Assembly: GCF_001650905.1 (NCBI RefSeq)
Contig: NZ_LXYG01000017.1
Span: forward strand, 518,973 to 582,972
Origin: Balneola sp. EhC07
GTDB taxonomy: Bacteria; Bacteroidota; Rhodothermia; Balneolales; Balneolaceae
Reading direction: 5' to 3'
Length of the DNA: 64,000 nt
Positions 44,057 through 53,800 of the stretch are shown one piece after another. Under the pieces are notes generated by a model. The model did no database searches, was not told where the DNA came from, and worked only from the letters and a program-made list of their open reading frames with translations. Made by a program: the position numbers and the translations under genes. Positions within the stretch are counted from its first letter, which is position 1; every line of letters starts with the position of its first letter.

Positions 44057-44884
44057 TTAGACGTCTTTGCTAAATGCCACAGCCTTGTTTATAAATTCTT
44101 GTATCTGCTTTTCCTGATCATCCATATTCAAAATATCAGAAAGAGATAATCCGGCTCCTTTCAGTTTTTCGGGTAACCATTTTCCACATTCCAGTTCAGG
44201 AGTTTCCGAATAATCTATTTCTTCATCTTTTTTCCATTGGGTCACATAAAAATAGGGTTCCCCAATTACAGAATCAGCAACGGCATAACCTACACTGAAA
44301 GATTGATTCGCTTCACCATTATCATTAAACCGAAAAGGAACATACACTCCATGATCAAAATGATGAGGCCAGGTTCGTGCGGGTGAGGACTTAGCATGCT
44401 GAGAGAAAATGTCATTACAAAACTTATCAGCTATACTCCTATGGTTAGCCAATTCTTCAAGAACTATAGAATCTAATTCCGGAAAAGGTTTAGCCTCATC
44501 GGTTGGATTTTCAGGAATCTCATAATGCATTTTAAGCTCAAGATCAGAAGAATCAATTTGCTTTAGTTGAAGTGCTTGACGTAGCCACAATAATCCTTCT
44601 TGCTTCGTTTTATCCGACAAAGAAAGTGAAGCCAATTCGATTCCCGTTGGGCCGGTTACTTTTAAACTTAAAGTCGGGACATGGAGTCCAACTCTGGAGC
44701 GGTTGTTAATAGAGTCTCCGTAGAAGATCTTATTCCCCGAATCCCAACTCATATTGGTATGGCTGTCATCTTCCTTTTCTTCCAACAAATACTTCCCTGA
44801 TGCAGCTATAAATTGAACTGCATGATGAAGTGCTAGCTGGGCAGTATTGATCTTATCAATAAGTATGTTCGTGGAGAATCTCAT
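44057..44884 (-). CDS. Uncharacterised protein with a WPHHFD motif
   Basis: A 275-residue soluble protein without signal or membrane helices. Its clearest motif is ARTWPHHFDHGVYVPFR (about 168-184), followed by SVGYAVADSVIGEPYFYVT. I recall similar WPHHFD ... EPYFYV patterns in uncharacterised proteins, but no function. His-His-x-Asp could bind metal. It is the last gene of a three-gene operon; its start codon overlaps the stop of the DUF805-SRPBCC gene. Confidence 0.7.
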   Translation of the reverse strand: MRFSTNILIDKINTAQLALHHAVQFIAASGKYLLEEKEDDSHTNMSWDSGNKIFYGDSINNRSRVGLHVPTLSLKVTGPTGIELASLSLSDKTKQEGLLWLRQALQLKQIDSSDLELKMHYEIPENPTDEAKPFPELDSIVLEELANHRSIADKFCNDIFSQHAKSSPARTWPHHFDHGVYVPFRFNDNGEANQSFSVGYAVADSVIGEPYFYVTQWKKDEEIDYSETPELECGKWLPEKLKGAGLSLSDILNMDDQEKQIQEFINKAVAFSKDV

Positions 44885-46257
44885 TAATTGTCCCTTTTTG
44901 ATCTGATTTCAGATTGAGTTTTGATTTGTTTCAGAACCCTTAAATGGATGTCAGAAAGAATTTTGTCAGCGATAACCTTCCAGTACAATGCAGGATACAT
45001 TTCATTTTTGTACCAAGTGGTACCAATAATAACAGTATTTCCGTTCGGAAGTGTTTCAAGTTTAAACTCTCCTTTTATTGAGCGAAAATAATTATCAAGA
45101 TGGGGAGTAACTATTTTACCATATGGGCTCCACTCCTGAAGAGGTTGAGGTTGCTCTAATACATCAAACTGAATTAAATTCGGATAGTCCCACGTTGTAA
45201 TGGGCTCTACAAAATCTCCGGTAGAAAACTCACAATATCTGATTGCTCCAACACCTTCACCTTCAATACGAGCACTAATGGGATAAGCCAATCCAAGTTT
45301 AAAAAAACCGCTGGGTTCATCTTCAATAGTTTTGAAGTCAATGAATTCATCCCAAACGATCTCTTTTGAAGCTTCAATCTCAATTTGAGTTGTGATGGAC
45401 ATGGTGCTATTATTCGTAAATAATTTATCTGCACTAAGGCCAAAAAGTAAAAGCAATGGAAATAACACCAAAAGTTGCTTTCTGTTGGCATGTAATCGAG
45501 CAACATGATATCCGAAAAAGCTTCCAATACCACCTACAGTTAATGCAATAGGAGCTGAAAGAAGAATGCATACAAAACCTTCCGCTGCGAATAAAATAGC
45601 AGTTCCGCTTGCTAAAGCTAAAGTGAACATTGTGTGTGAAAAAGACTTCCCTTGTCCAACCAATCCATCTTTATTTAAAAAATAAGATGCCGTTATACCT
45701 ACAAAGAAAGGAGTGGATATAAATAAAGTAGTACTATAAATATCAAATAGATAGATACTGCAAACAAAAGCAATGGCAGCAATTACAATTCCTGCGAGTA
45801 TCCCATACAATGCATTCGAAATTGAGTTTGTTAATTCTTTGGATTCCGATTGAATTTTTTTAGTAATTATTTGTGCAGACTCAGGCATTGTCAATGCGAG
45901 CATTACAAGATAGTTGAGTATGGGGGCAAAAAAGAATAATGCATACCAAGGAGATTTTCCGGCATCTAAAAGTCTTTTCATCATGAGGTTGACCCCGATC
46001 CAGATGAAAGGCAGAGTCCATATCAAAAAGAAAATATAAAAGGTCTGGGAAGGTCTAAGTGTGTAAATAAAACCTCTATCCATAGAGATAAAAGGCGATA
46101 AATAGTCAATAGGTGACCAATAGATATCGTAAAGGAAGAAAATGACCAGAGAATCAATTAAGTATTTACCAAACATCAATCCGAAGCCGGCAATTAAATA
46201 AGTCTTTCGATCAACTCGTCCTTCTAGTTTGAATAAGAGAGAGAGAATTTCTTTCAT
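44884..46257 (-). CDS. DUF805 membrane domain fused to an SRPBCC domain
   Basis: A 457-residue protein. Residues 1-130 match DUF805: FKLEGRVDRKTYLIAGFGL at the start and LMMKRLLDAGKSPWYALFF before the fourth helix. Further helices run to about 275 (including GIGSFFGYHVARLHANRKQ). The last 170 residues are an SRPBCC/START-like domain (TTQIEIEASKEIVWDEFIDF, then a long beta region) expected to bind a hydrophobic ligand. The start overlaps the upstream Rieske-GltB gene by 4 bp. The combination is unusual; function unknown. Confidence 0.78.
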   Translation of the reverse strand: MKEILSLLFKLEGRVDRKTYLIAGFGLMFGKYLIDSLVIFFLYDIYWSPIDYLSPFISMDRGFIYTLRPSQTFYIFFLIWTLPFIWIGVNLMMKRLLDAGKSPWYALFFFAPILNYLVMLALTMPESAQIITKKIQSESKELTNSISNALYGILAGIVIAAIAFVCSIYLFDIYSTTLFISTPFFVGITASYFLNKDGLVGQGKSFSHTMFTLALASGTAILFAAEGFVCILLSAPIALTVGGIGSFFGYHVARLHANRKQLLVLFPLLLLFGLSADKLFTNNSTMSITTQIEIEASKEIVWDEFIDFKTIEDEPSGFFKLGLAYPISARIEGEGVGAIRYCEFSTGDFVEPITTWDYPNLIQFDVLEQPQPLQEWSPYGKIVTPHLDNYFRSIKGEFKLETLPNGNTVIIGTTWYKNEMYPALYWKVIADKILSDIHLRVLKQIKTQSEIRSKRDN

Positions 46258-47864
46258 AAAACCCCCGCATATTCAACACCGGATAGATGATGCATTTCTT
46301 TTTTCCAGGTTACTAAGTCGTAAGGAGAAAAGTCTTTAAAACTGGTGTGACCACATGCCCTTGCCAGAATTTTCATAAGCTCTGTTGATCCATGAAAGAA
46401 GTTATCCAACATTGCAGCTGATTTTTCAATTTCAAAGCGTGCCCGTAAATCATCTTTTTGAGTTGCAATTCCTACCGGACAGTTATTGGTATGGCAAGCT
46501 CTCATTCCTAAACAGCCAATAGCTTGAATGGCTGCATTTGATACCGCAATTCCATCAGCTCCAAGAGCCAAAGCTTTGGCAAAATCAGGAGCGGTTCGTA
46601 ATCCTCCGGTTACAATCAAAGTGATTTCATCCGGTCCGAGCCCTTTACCATCCAAATATTTTCTGGCTTTGGCTAGCGCGGGAATAGTTGGAATTGAAAT
46701 ATGATTTCTGAGCACGCTTGGTGCGGCTCCGGTTCCACCGCCACGACCATCCAGTATGATGTAATCAGCTCCGGCATCAAGTGCGAATTGAATATTTTCC
46801 TCAATGTGATTTGCTGAAAGTTTGAAGCCAATTGGAATTCCTCCTGTTACTTCCCGAACCTCATCACCCATTTTTTTGAAATCATCAGGAGTAACCAAAT
46901 CATCAAATTTAGGTGGTGATATTGCGGATGTGCCTTCTTCGAGTTCACGTACCTCGGCGATCTTTCCTTTTACTTTTTCTCCGGGAAGATGTCCACCTAC
47001 ACCTGTCTTAGCTCCTTGCCCTCCTTTAAAATGAAAAGCCTGTACTTTTTTGAGTTTATCCATTGAAAAACCAAATTTGGCAGAAGCCAGCTCATAAAAA
47101 TATCTGGAGTTTTCGGCTTGTTCCTCTGGGAGCATTCCTCCTTCGCCTGAACAGATTCCCGTTCCCGCCATTTCAGCTCCTTTTGCCAGTGCAATTTTTG
47201 CTTCTTCGGATAAAGCACCAAAACTCATGTCAGAAACAAAGAGTGGTATATCTAATTCGAGCGGTTTTTTAGCTTTTGGTCCAATGACCAGCTTAGTCTT
47301 CACTTCAACATCTTCAAATTGAGGAGCAGGAGAGAGTTGTGCGGTTTGAAACTGAATATCATCCCAAACAGGAAGTTCTTGTCGGCTAACACCCATGGCT
47401 TCTACGCTTCCATGAGCACCTTCTTTAATCCGGTTTTTTGCCAGTCCCTGAATTTCTCCATTGAATGGCTCATCGTCTGTTCCGTGAATATCCTGATAGG
47501 TTCCTAAATATTGGTCGCGTTGATAAGGTTGAGGATTGTCCTTTTCCCATTCTTCAATTTCTTCTTCATCCACCCAAACTTGTCCATCATCTACCCAGGA
47601 TTTGAAACTATGAAGTGCTTCATCATTATTGTATTCGCTTATGCCGGTTTTGTAACGATAGTCCCAGCCATGTACTCCACAAATTAGGTTGTCTCCATCG
47701 ATATGTCCATCAGCAAGTAAAGCTCCTCTGTGGTGACATCGCCCAAAAAGGACGGAAACTTCATCGCCATACCGAACAATAACAAGATCAACATTTGAAA
47801 CAAGAGCATAGGCGGGAGTAAGTTCTTCAAGATCATCCCACTTCAGTATAGATTTAGGCAACAT
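46254..47864 (-). CDS. Rieske [2Fe-2S] domain fused to a glutamate-synthase FMN domain
   Basis: A 536-residue cytoplasmic protein. Residues 5-105 are a Rieske domain with CHH (Cys43, His45) and CGVH (Cys62, His65). Residues 150-520 are the FMN-binding alpha-subunit domain of glutamate synthase: PLFVSDMSFGALSEEAKIAL, SAISPPKFDDL, GFKLSANHIEENIQFAL and LGMRACHTNNCPVGIATQ, whose cysteines bind a [3Fe-4S] cluster in true GltB. No glutaminase domain is present, so it is a GltB-like oxidoreductase. The Rieske part probably feeds electrons to FMN. It heads an operon with two uncharacterised genes. Confidence 0.88.
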   Translation of the reverse strand: MLPKSILKWDDLEELTPAYALVSNVDLVIVRYGDEVSVLFGRCHHRGALLADGHIDGDNLICGVHGWDYRYKTGISEYNNDEALHSFKSWVDDGQVWVDEEEIEEWEKDNPQPYQRDQYLGTYQDIHGTDDEPFNGEIQGLAKNRIKEGAHGSVEAMGVSRQELPVWDDIQFQTAQLSPAPQFEDVEVKTKLVIGPKAKKPLELDIPLFVSDMSFGALSEEAKIALAKGAEMAGTGICSGEGGMLPEEQAENSRYFYELASAKFGFSMDKLKKVQAFHFKGGQGAKTGVGGHLPGEKVKGKIAEVRELEEGTSAISPPKFDDLVTPDDFKKMGDEVREVTGGIPIGFKLSANHIEENIQFALDAGADYIILDGRGGGTGAAPSVLRNHISIPTIPALAKARKYLDGKGLGPDEITLIVTGGLRTAPDFAKALALGADGIAVSNAAIQAIGCLGMRACHTNNCPVGIATQKDDLRARFEIEKSAAMLDNFFHGSTELMKILARACGHTSFKDFSPYDLVTWKKEMHHLSGVEYAGVL

Positions 47865-47968
47865 ATAAATAGATTGGTTTATTTAAGTAGAGGAATAAAC
47901 CAAAATTTGCTCAGGGATAAAAGGAACTAAGGTAAATGTTATAAAATTTAGAAGAGCCTTTATGGTTC

Positions 47969-48070
47969 ATCCATCATTTCGCTGAAGGCGAGGTAATGGA
48001 CTTGAGTAGAAACCAAGGAGTGGCTAGATCAGGTAACCATCAGCCGTGCAAAGCCCGACAGATGGTGGAA
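47969..48070. repeat. 102-bp REP-like repeat, copy upstream of the RAYT gene
   Basis: Begins ATCCATCATTTCGCTGAAGG and ends GACAGATGGTGGAA. It has one direct copy at 48743-48844 with about nine substitutions and no gaps. It holds small hairpins, CGCT/GGCG near its start and ACCATC/GATGGT near its end. It lies 50 bp before the transposase gene. Confidence 0.85.
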
Positions 48071-48120
48071 TGGGTAATAGATTTAATTGCAGATTTAGCT
48101 TTTTTGAGTTTTATTTTTAG

Positions 48121-48729
48121 ATGGAATTTTTGGCAGGCCACAACTATCACATTTACAACCAAGGCAATAATAGAGAACCAATCTTTTTTGAAGAAGACGA
48201 CTACATTCTATTCCTAAAGAAAATGAAAATTACTTTATTACCTCACTGCAAAGTATTAGCCTGGTGTTTGATGCCTAATCATTTTCATTGGTTGATTAAT
48301 ATAAATAGTAATTATAAGGAGATTTATGAGTCGAATACCAGATCAAAAAAATTGAATGCTATAAATAAAGATATAGGTTCCTTATTAAGCTCTTATACAC
48401 AGGATATAAATAGAAGAATTGGAAGAACAGGATCTTTGTTTCGAAAAAGAACAAAAGCAAAGCTTATGGATGAAGAAAGAGATAAGCATGATGATTACCT
48501 GTTAAACTGCTTTCTTTATATTCATCAAAATCCTTTAAGGGCAGGACTTGTAAAGAATCTAGAAGATTGGGCGTATTCTTCGTATAGAGATTATGGTGGC
48601 TTAAGAAATGGAAATTTATGTGACATAGGATTCACAAAAGAGCTACTTCATCTACCGAAGTCTCAAAAAGATTTTGAAAAGCTATCTTACAAAACTATAC
48701 CTCCATACTATTCTCAAAAAATGTTCTAA
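48121..48729 (+). mobile_element. REP-associated tyrosine transposase (RAYT, Y1/IS200-like)
   Basis: A 202-residue protein of full RAYT length. It begins YHIYNQGNNREPIFFEEDDY, has the HUH metal-binding motif in CLMPNHFHWLI (His-Phe-His), the catalytic tyrosine in LLSSYTQDINRRIGR, the SLFRKRTKAK segment, and the C-terminal YIHQNPLRAGLV and WAYSSYRDYGG. RAYT proteins are single-copy Y1 transposases thought to mobilise REP palindromes rather than themselves. Near-identical 102-bp repeats flank it on both sides, so the repeat is its likely substrate. It looks intact and potentially active. Confidence 0.92.
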
Positions 48730-48742
48730 TAAATTGTTATCA

Positions 48743-48844
48743 ATCCATCATTTCGTTGAAAGCGGGGAGATGGACTTGAGTAGAAACCAAGGAGTGGCTA
48801 GATCAACGAACCATCAGCCGTGCAAAGCCCAACAGATGGTGGAA
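48743..48844. repeat. 102-bp REP-like repeat, copy downstream of the RAYT gene
   Basis: Begins ATCCATCATTTCGTTGAAAG and ends AACAGATGGTGGAA, same orientation as the copy at 47969. Relative to that copy, the first stem changes from CGCT/GGCG to CGTT/AGCG, which keeps pairing through G-T pairs, so the hairpin may be under selection. Confidence 0.85.
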
Positions 48845-48845
48845 C

Positions 48846-48882
48846 AAAAAAAGCCCCTCGGAAATCAATCACGAGAGGCTTT
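48846..48882 (-). terminator. Terminator of the DEAD-box-like gene
   Basis: Read on the minus strand, AAAGCCTCTCG and CGAGGGGCTTTTTTT form a stem with a 12-base loop and a U tract, 33 bp after the gene's stop codon. It lies directly next to the downstream REP copy. Confidence 0.8.
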
Positions 48883-48914
48883 AGGGGTACAAAGTGTTAA
48901 CAGATAATTCTGTT

Positions 48915-50630
48915 TTAATTAAATAATTTTTTCACCCAACCGAATACGCCACCGGAGCGGTCGCCTTCGCGTCCACCCGAAAGTCCATCATAACTAGGTC
49001 TGGGTAATCCATAACTCTTATCGGCAGTTTCTTTCTTCTTTTTAGCTCTTTTGTTGTTTGAAGAACCGCGACGAGTTTTATTATGGGGTTTGCTCTGTTT
49101 ATTATTTCTTTTCTTATTGTTGGAGCTCTTTCCTTTTTTCTTCTTTTTAACTTCTTCAGGAAGTTTTATTTCTTCAGGAGCGTATCCAACTTCATTAGTG
49201 ATCTTCTCAATGTCGTCTCTGTCCATTTTTGAAACCAATGAAACCATTTGTCCGGCTTTTTTAGAACCTACCAGTTCAGCCCGGTAACGGTATTCTTCCA
49301 CTTCATTTGGCACATCATAATTGATTACCTGAGTGACTTTATCAATTTCGATATCAGTTGCGGACATACCACCAACGATCAGGATCTTCATCTCATTTGA
49401 AGTGAACTTCTGGAAGCGTTCGTTAAAAGTTTCTTTGTTGATGCTTTCATCAACACTTACTACACCCCAGCTCTTTTTAAGAATAATTCTGAAAAGTCGG
49501 TCTGCAGTTCTTTTTGAAGCCGTAAAAACAACGATACGTTCAACCTTACTGTTTTCCAGATGTGCCATCAAGGTAGAAATTTTCATTCTTGGCGGCACAT
49601 TGATATAACCTTGTTCCAGATTTTTTGGAACCGAAGGCTCATCTGTTTGATCTTTCTTCAAGACCACGGAAACAGATGCCTCTTTAAGTTTTTCGACAGG
49701 AGCTTTGTCAGAGTTAGAGTCAGAACCAGAATCAGTTTTATTTTCAGGCTCTTTTTTCTCAGGATTCAGAACGACCTTAACAGAAGCTTTTTTCAGTTTA
49801 GCTTCAACTTCTTTCTGATCAATTTCTACCGGTTCTGTTTTTTTATCTTCTGCTTTTTCCTGAGCTGAATCTTCGTTTTCAGAAGATTCTTCATTTGTAT
49901 TTTTCTCTTCAGGATTCAGAACCACTTTTACAGAAGCTTGCTCTAATTTTTCCTTTACTTCTTCTTCGTTGATTTCAGCAGGCTCAACGGCTTTCTTTTC
50001 TTCAATATCAGTAGACTGAAATCCAATTAATTCAGGATTTTTAAGCGCATTTTCGGCTAGCTGCTTAGTAGCATTATTCATAGTTCCGGAAAAAATGAGT
50101 ACCTGTGGCTGGTTCTCAATAAATTCAAAGATAGACTTTACCCTACCTACCAGGCTAAAGTTTTCCATATTATGCGCTTCATCGATCACAACACATTCGA
50201 GATCGGTAAAGGTTTTTTTGGTTTTTTCCAGTATGTCAACTAATCGACCGGGATTTGCTACAATCACGGGCGCTCCATCTAAAACAGCTTGTTCTTGTGC
50301 GACTTTGTCACCTTTCATGGATAATGAAGTACTGCTCACTTGTGCATGATACCCCATCGCCCAAATCATTTCATCAATCGCTTTCGCTCGCTCTATAGAT
50401 GGTGTTAAAATTAATATTCGCGTGCCGCTTACCTCTCCGTTTGCTATCAACTTCTGCAGTGCAGGGATCAAAAATGCTCCGTTATCCTCACTTTCATTCT
50501 TAACAAGCAGGTGCTTGCCTTCTAAGGCCTGTGGAATAACTTCTTGCTGGAGAGGGGTTGGATTTTCAATTCGTGTATCAACCAGTCCGTTCAATAGATC
50601 AGGACTCAGGTCATATTGTTCAAAAGACAA
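48915..50630 (-). CDS. Degenerate DEAD-box helicase-like protein with a repeat insert
   Basis: A 571-residue protein starting with TTG at 50630, with AGGTGG upstream as ribosome binding site. The DEAD-box frame is visible: Q motif PTPLQQEVIPQ (25-35), PGRL (127-130), DEAH at 150-153, SGT at 181-183. However Walker A reads KNESEDNGAF (44-53) without GKT, and motif VI reads YRAELVGSKKAG (449-460) instead of HRxGRTGR. Both changes should abolish ATP hydrolysis. Between the RecA lobes (205-335) is an acidic insert with three copies of an EKLxxASVKVVLNPE motif (226-241, 276-291, 313-325). The C-terminal 90 residues are Lys/Arg/Asn-rich. Probably an RNA-binding pseudo-helicase. Confidence 0.85.
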   Translation of the reverse strand: MSFEQYDLSPDLLNGLVDTRIENPTPLQQEVIPQALEGKHLLVKNESEDNGAFLIPALQKLIANGEVSGTRILILTPSIERAKAIDEMIWAMGYHAQVSSTSLSMKGDKVAQEQAVLDGAPVIVANPGRLVDILEKTKKTFTDLECVVIDEAHNMENFSLVGRVKSIFEFIENQPQVLIFSGTMNNATKQLAENALKNPELIGFQSTDIEEKKAVEPAEINEEEVKEKLEQASVKVVLNPEEKNTNEESSENEDSAQEKAEDKKTEPVEIDQKEVEAKLKKASVKVVLNPEKKEPENKTDSGSDSNSDKAPVEKLKEASVSVVLKKDQTDEPSVPKNLEQGYINVPPRMKISTLMAHLENSKVERIVVFTASKRTADRLFRIILKKSWGVVSVDESINKETFNERFQKFTSNEMKILIVGGMSATDIEIDKVTQVINYDVPNEVEEYRYRAELVGSKKAGQMVSLVSKMDRDDIEKITNEVGYAPEEIKLPEEVKKKKKGKSSNNKKRNNKQSKPHNKTRRGSSNNKRAKKKKETADKSYGLPRPSYDGLSGGREGDRSGGVFGWVKKLFN

Positions 50631-50882
50631 TGTTCCACCTCGTTCGTTTGGCGTTATAATTCAATTTTCAAAGATCAAATGCTTAGATCGTCCCTAAGCA
50701 AGCCCAAATATACAAAATGTGAAGGAGAGTTGATAAGCTTCGTTTCTAAAAAGCGGTTTTAGTTAAAAAGAGTGCATAAAATCAGATTTATCAATTTCTT
50801 TATTTGCCCTTACGGAACTTTTTTGGGAAACTAACATACCTAAAATTAGACCTATCTTTTTAAAACCTAAATTACTACTGCT
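50631..50882. promoter_or_regulatory. Divergent promoter region with a small hairpin
   Basis: The gap serves the DEAD-box-like gene on one side and the alpha-2-macroglobulin gene on the other. It has one clear hairpin, TGCTTAG/CTAAGCA (50680-50700), and otherwise AT-rich sequence with no gene. I see no promoter clear enough to place. Confidence 0.35.
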
Positions 50883-53800
50883 ATGCCACACCATCGCCGA
50901 TGCTTACTATCCCTGTTTCTGCTAATTTCTTTATTCATCGCTTGTTCAGAACCGGAATCGCCAGAACAGATCTCAGATCCGGAACAATTTGCAGAATTTA
51001 TTGAGGGATATACTTCCGGCGAAATTAGTTCGCATAGCGAGATCGCGGTTACATTTACTAAACCTGTTTCTGAGAAGATCAATATCCGCTCGTTGAGACT
51101 TTTTGATCTTTCCCCATCAGTAAATGGCTACTCAGAATTGGTGAACGATAGAACAATTGTGTTTAAACCTAACGACCCATTTAAGCAGGGACAGGAATAT
51201 CAGGTTTCTTTTGAGTTGTCAAAGTTGTTTGAAGTACCCGATGACAAGAAAAAGTTTTCATTTGTTGTAAATACAATGAAACAGCAGATGGAAGTGGTTT
51301 TAGGCGAACTGGAAATAGTAACGGAAACGAGCATGAAGCTTTCAGGTACAATTTATACAGCAGATAAAGCCTGGAAAAAAAATATAGATCGTGTGCTATC
51401 CATATCTCAAAAAGGAAATAATGATCTCGAACTAAGTTGGACTCAAAACAATTCAGGAACGGTTCATGATTTTGAGATTTCGGGAATACGGAGAGACGAC
51501 CAAAAAAGTGAATTGAAATTAAGTTGGGATGGCAAACCGATAGGAACAGACACAAAAGGAAATCAGGTCATAGAAATTACAGATAATTCTGTATTTGAAC
51601 TTTTAGCTACACGGGTTTTTACGGATAACAATCCAAGGGTTGAACTTACTTTTTCTGATCGTTTAGATGCCACACAAAATTTACAGGGATTGATTCAGGT
51701 TCAGGACATGAATGAGATCAACACCATCATTAACGGGAATACGCTGGTGATCACTCCAAGACAACGAAGAACAGGAGTTAAAACACTTACCATTAATTCA
51801 GGAATCAAAAACGAAGCCGGAAGACGATTAGAAACTGAGATCACAAGAGAAATTCAATTCAATCAGCCTAAACCACAACTGGAATTACTTGGAAAAGGCA
51901 CCATTATCCCAAGTTCTGATAATCTGTTATTTCCGTTTAAAGCGGTGAGCTTAGGAGCCGTAGATGTTCGAATCATCAGGATTTTCGAGAATAATATGGG
52001 CCAATACCTGCAGGAATATGGTATTTCAGCGAATGACCAATATAGAATTGAACGTGTTGGACGTCAGGTATTTGGCGGAGCAATTCCACTTTCAAGTTTA
52101 GGAACAGTGGAGGCCGGGAACTGGAATAACTATGCACTTGATCTGTCAAAAATCATTGAACCCGAACCCGGAGCGCTCTATCAGGTAGAAGTTGATTTCA
52201 GAAAACATCAGGCGGTTTATGAGTGTGGGGAAAATGATTCTGAAACAACTGCTCAAGTTACGGATAGAAGCTGGACGTATTCATCCACTGATGAAGAGCA
52301 ATTCTGGAACAACTACAGAAGCAATTCTTATCCAAGAGGTTATAATTGGAGAGAACGTGACAATCCATGTGATGTCAGTTACTACTATAATCAAAGAAGT
52401 AAAGTCAGAAATATTCTCGCTTCTGATTTAGGGATAATTGCAAAAAGCGGAGATCAGGGAAGTCTTACAGCTTTTGTGACGGACCTCAAGACCACAGATC
52501 TGAAAGCAGGAGTAAAAGTTGAATTGTTTGATTATCAGCAACAAATGCTGGCGTCAGCTAATACAGATCAAAACGGAAAAGTTGAATTATCATCTCCAAG
52601 AAATCCATACTACTTAGTAGCTACTTCAGGAAATCAAAAAGGATATTTGAGACTAGATGATGGGACCTCTCTGTCAGTGAGTGATTTCGATGTTTCCGGA
52701 GCACAGGTACAGAAAGGTGTTAAAGGATTTTTATACGGAGAGCGAGGTGTTTGGCGACCGGGAGACACTTTGTTTGTTTCTTTTATTCTGGAAGATGAAA
52801 ATGATGTGTTGCCTGAAGATCATCCGGTAAGTTTTGAGTTGAGAAATCCATCAGGGCAAGTAGTGAATCGCAAAACATTCACGACGTCACTAAATGGATT
52901 TTATGTTTATGAAACATCAACCGAGAAGCAGGCACCAACAGGTAACTGGAGAATTTCTGCAAAAGTTGGAGGGCTTACTTTCGCCAAAACCATCAAAATT
53001 GAAACTGTTAAACCAAATCGTTTAAAAGTAGAAGTTGATTTCGACAATGATGTTGTCACCGCTGATGATCCGGAATTGAACGCAACTTTGAATTCACGCT
53101 GGTTACACGGTGCAATAGCTAGAAATTTGAAAGCAGATGTTGAAATGAGTATGAGTCGATCTGAAGCTACTTTTTCAAAATATCCTCAATTCTCTTTTTC
53201 TGATGAATCCATTTCCTTCTCAGGTTCTCCAACCCAGATATTTAATGGAAATTTAGATCGGTCAGGCGAAGCACAATTGGATTATACTTTTAAAAAATTG
53301 AACGAAGGGCCGAGCCGAATCAGAGTAAATCTGAAAACAAGAGTATTTGAACCATCAGGTAATTTTAGCGTCGGGAGTTCTACTACTTATTATTATCCGT
53401 TTGAAACATTGATTGGTTTAAGAACACCCCGAACGAGCGAGGACAGGTATTCAAATTGGTTGGAAAGAAATCAGGATCACAGTTTTGAAGTTGTTTCTCT
53501 GGATAAGGATGGAAATACAATTCCAAATCAACAGCTCGAGTTTGAAGTTTATAATATAAGATGGAGATGGTGGTGGGAGCGTAGTCGGGAAGAATTGAGT
53601 AATTACTTTGAACGAAGAAATGTGAGAAAAGTAAGATCAGGAACGGTTGCAACTAACTCAGAGGGAAAAGGATCTTTTGATGTCAACATCTCCAATAATG
53701 ATGGTGGCGGAAGATATTTAGTTCGTGTTAAGAATAAAGACGGAGGACATTCAGCCAGTCAGATCGTTTACTTCAGTTGGTACAGAGGAAGTGGTTCGGG

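Noticed and set aside
48846..48890. Third copy of the RAYT-flanking repeat
   Set aside because: The hairpin here does not match the 102-bp unit and has a U tract on the minus strand, so it is a terminator.
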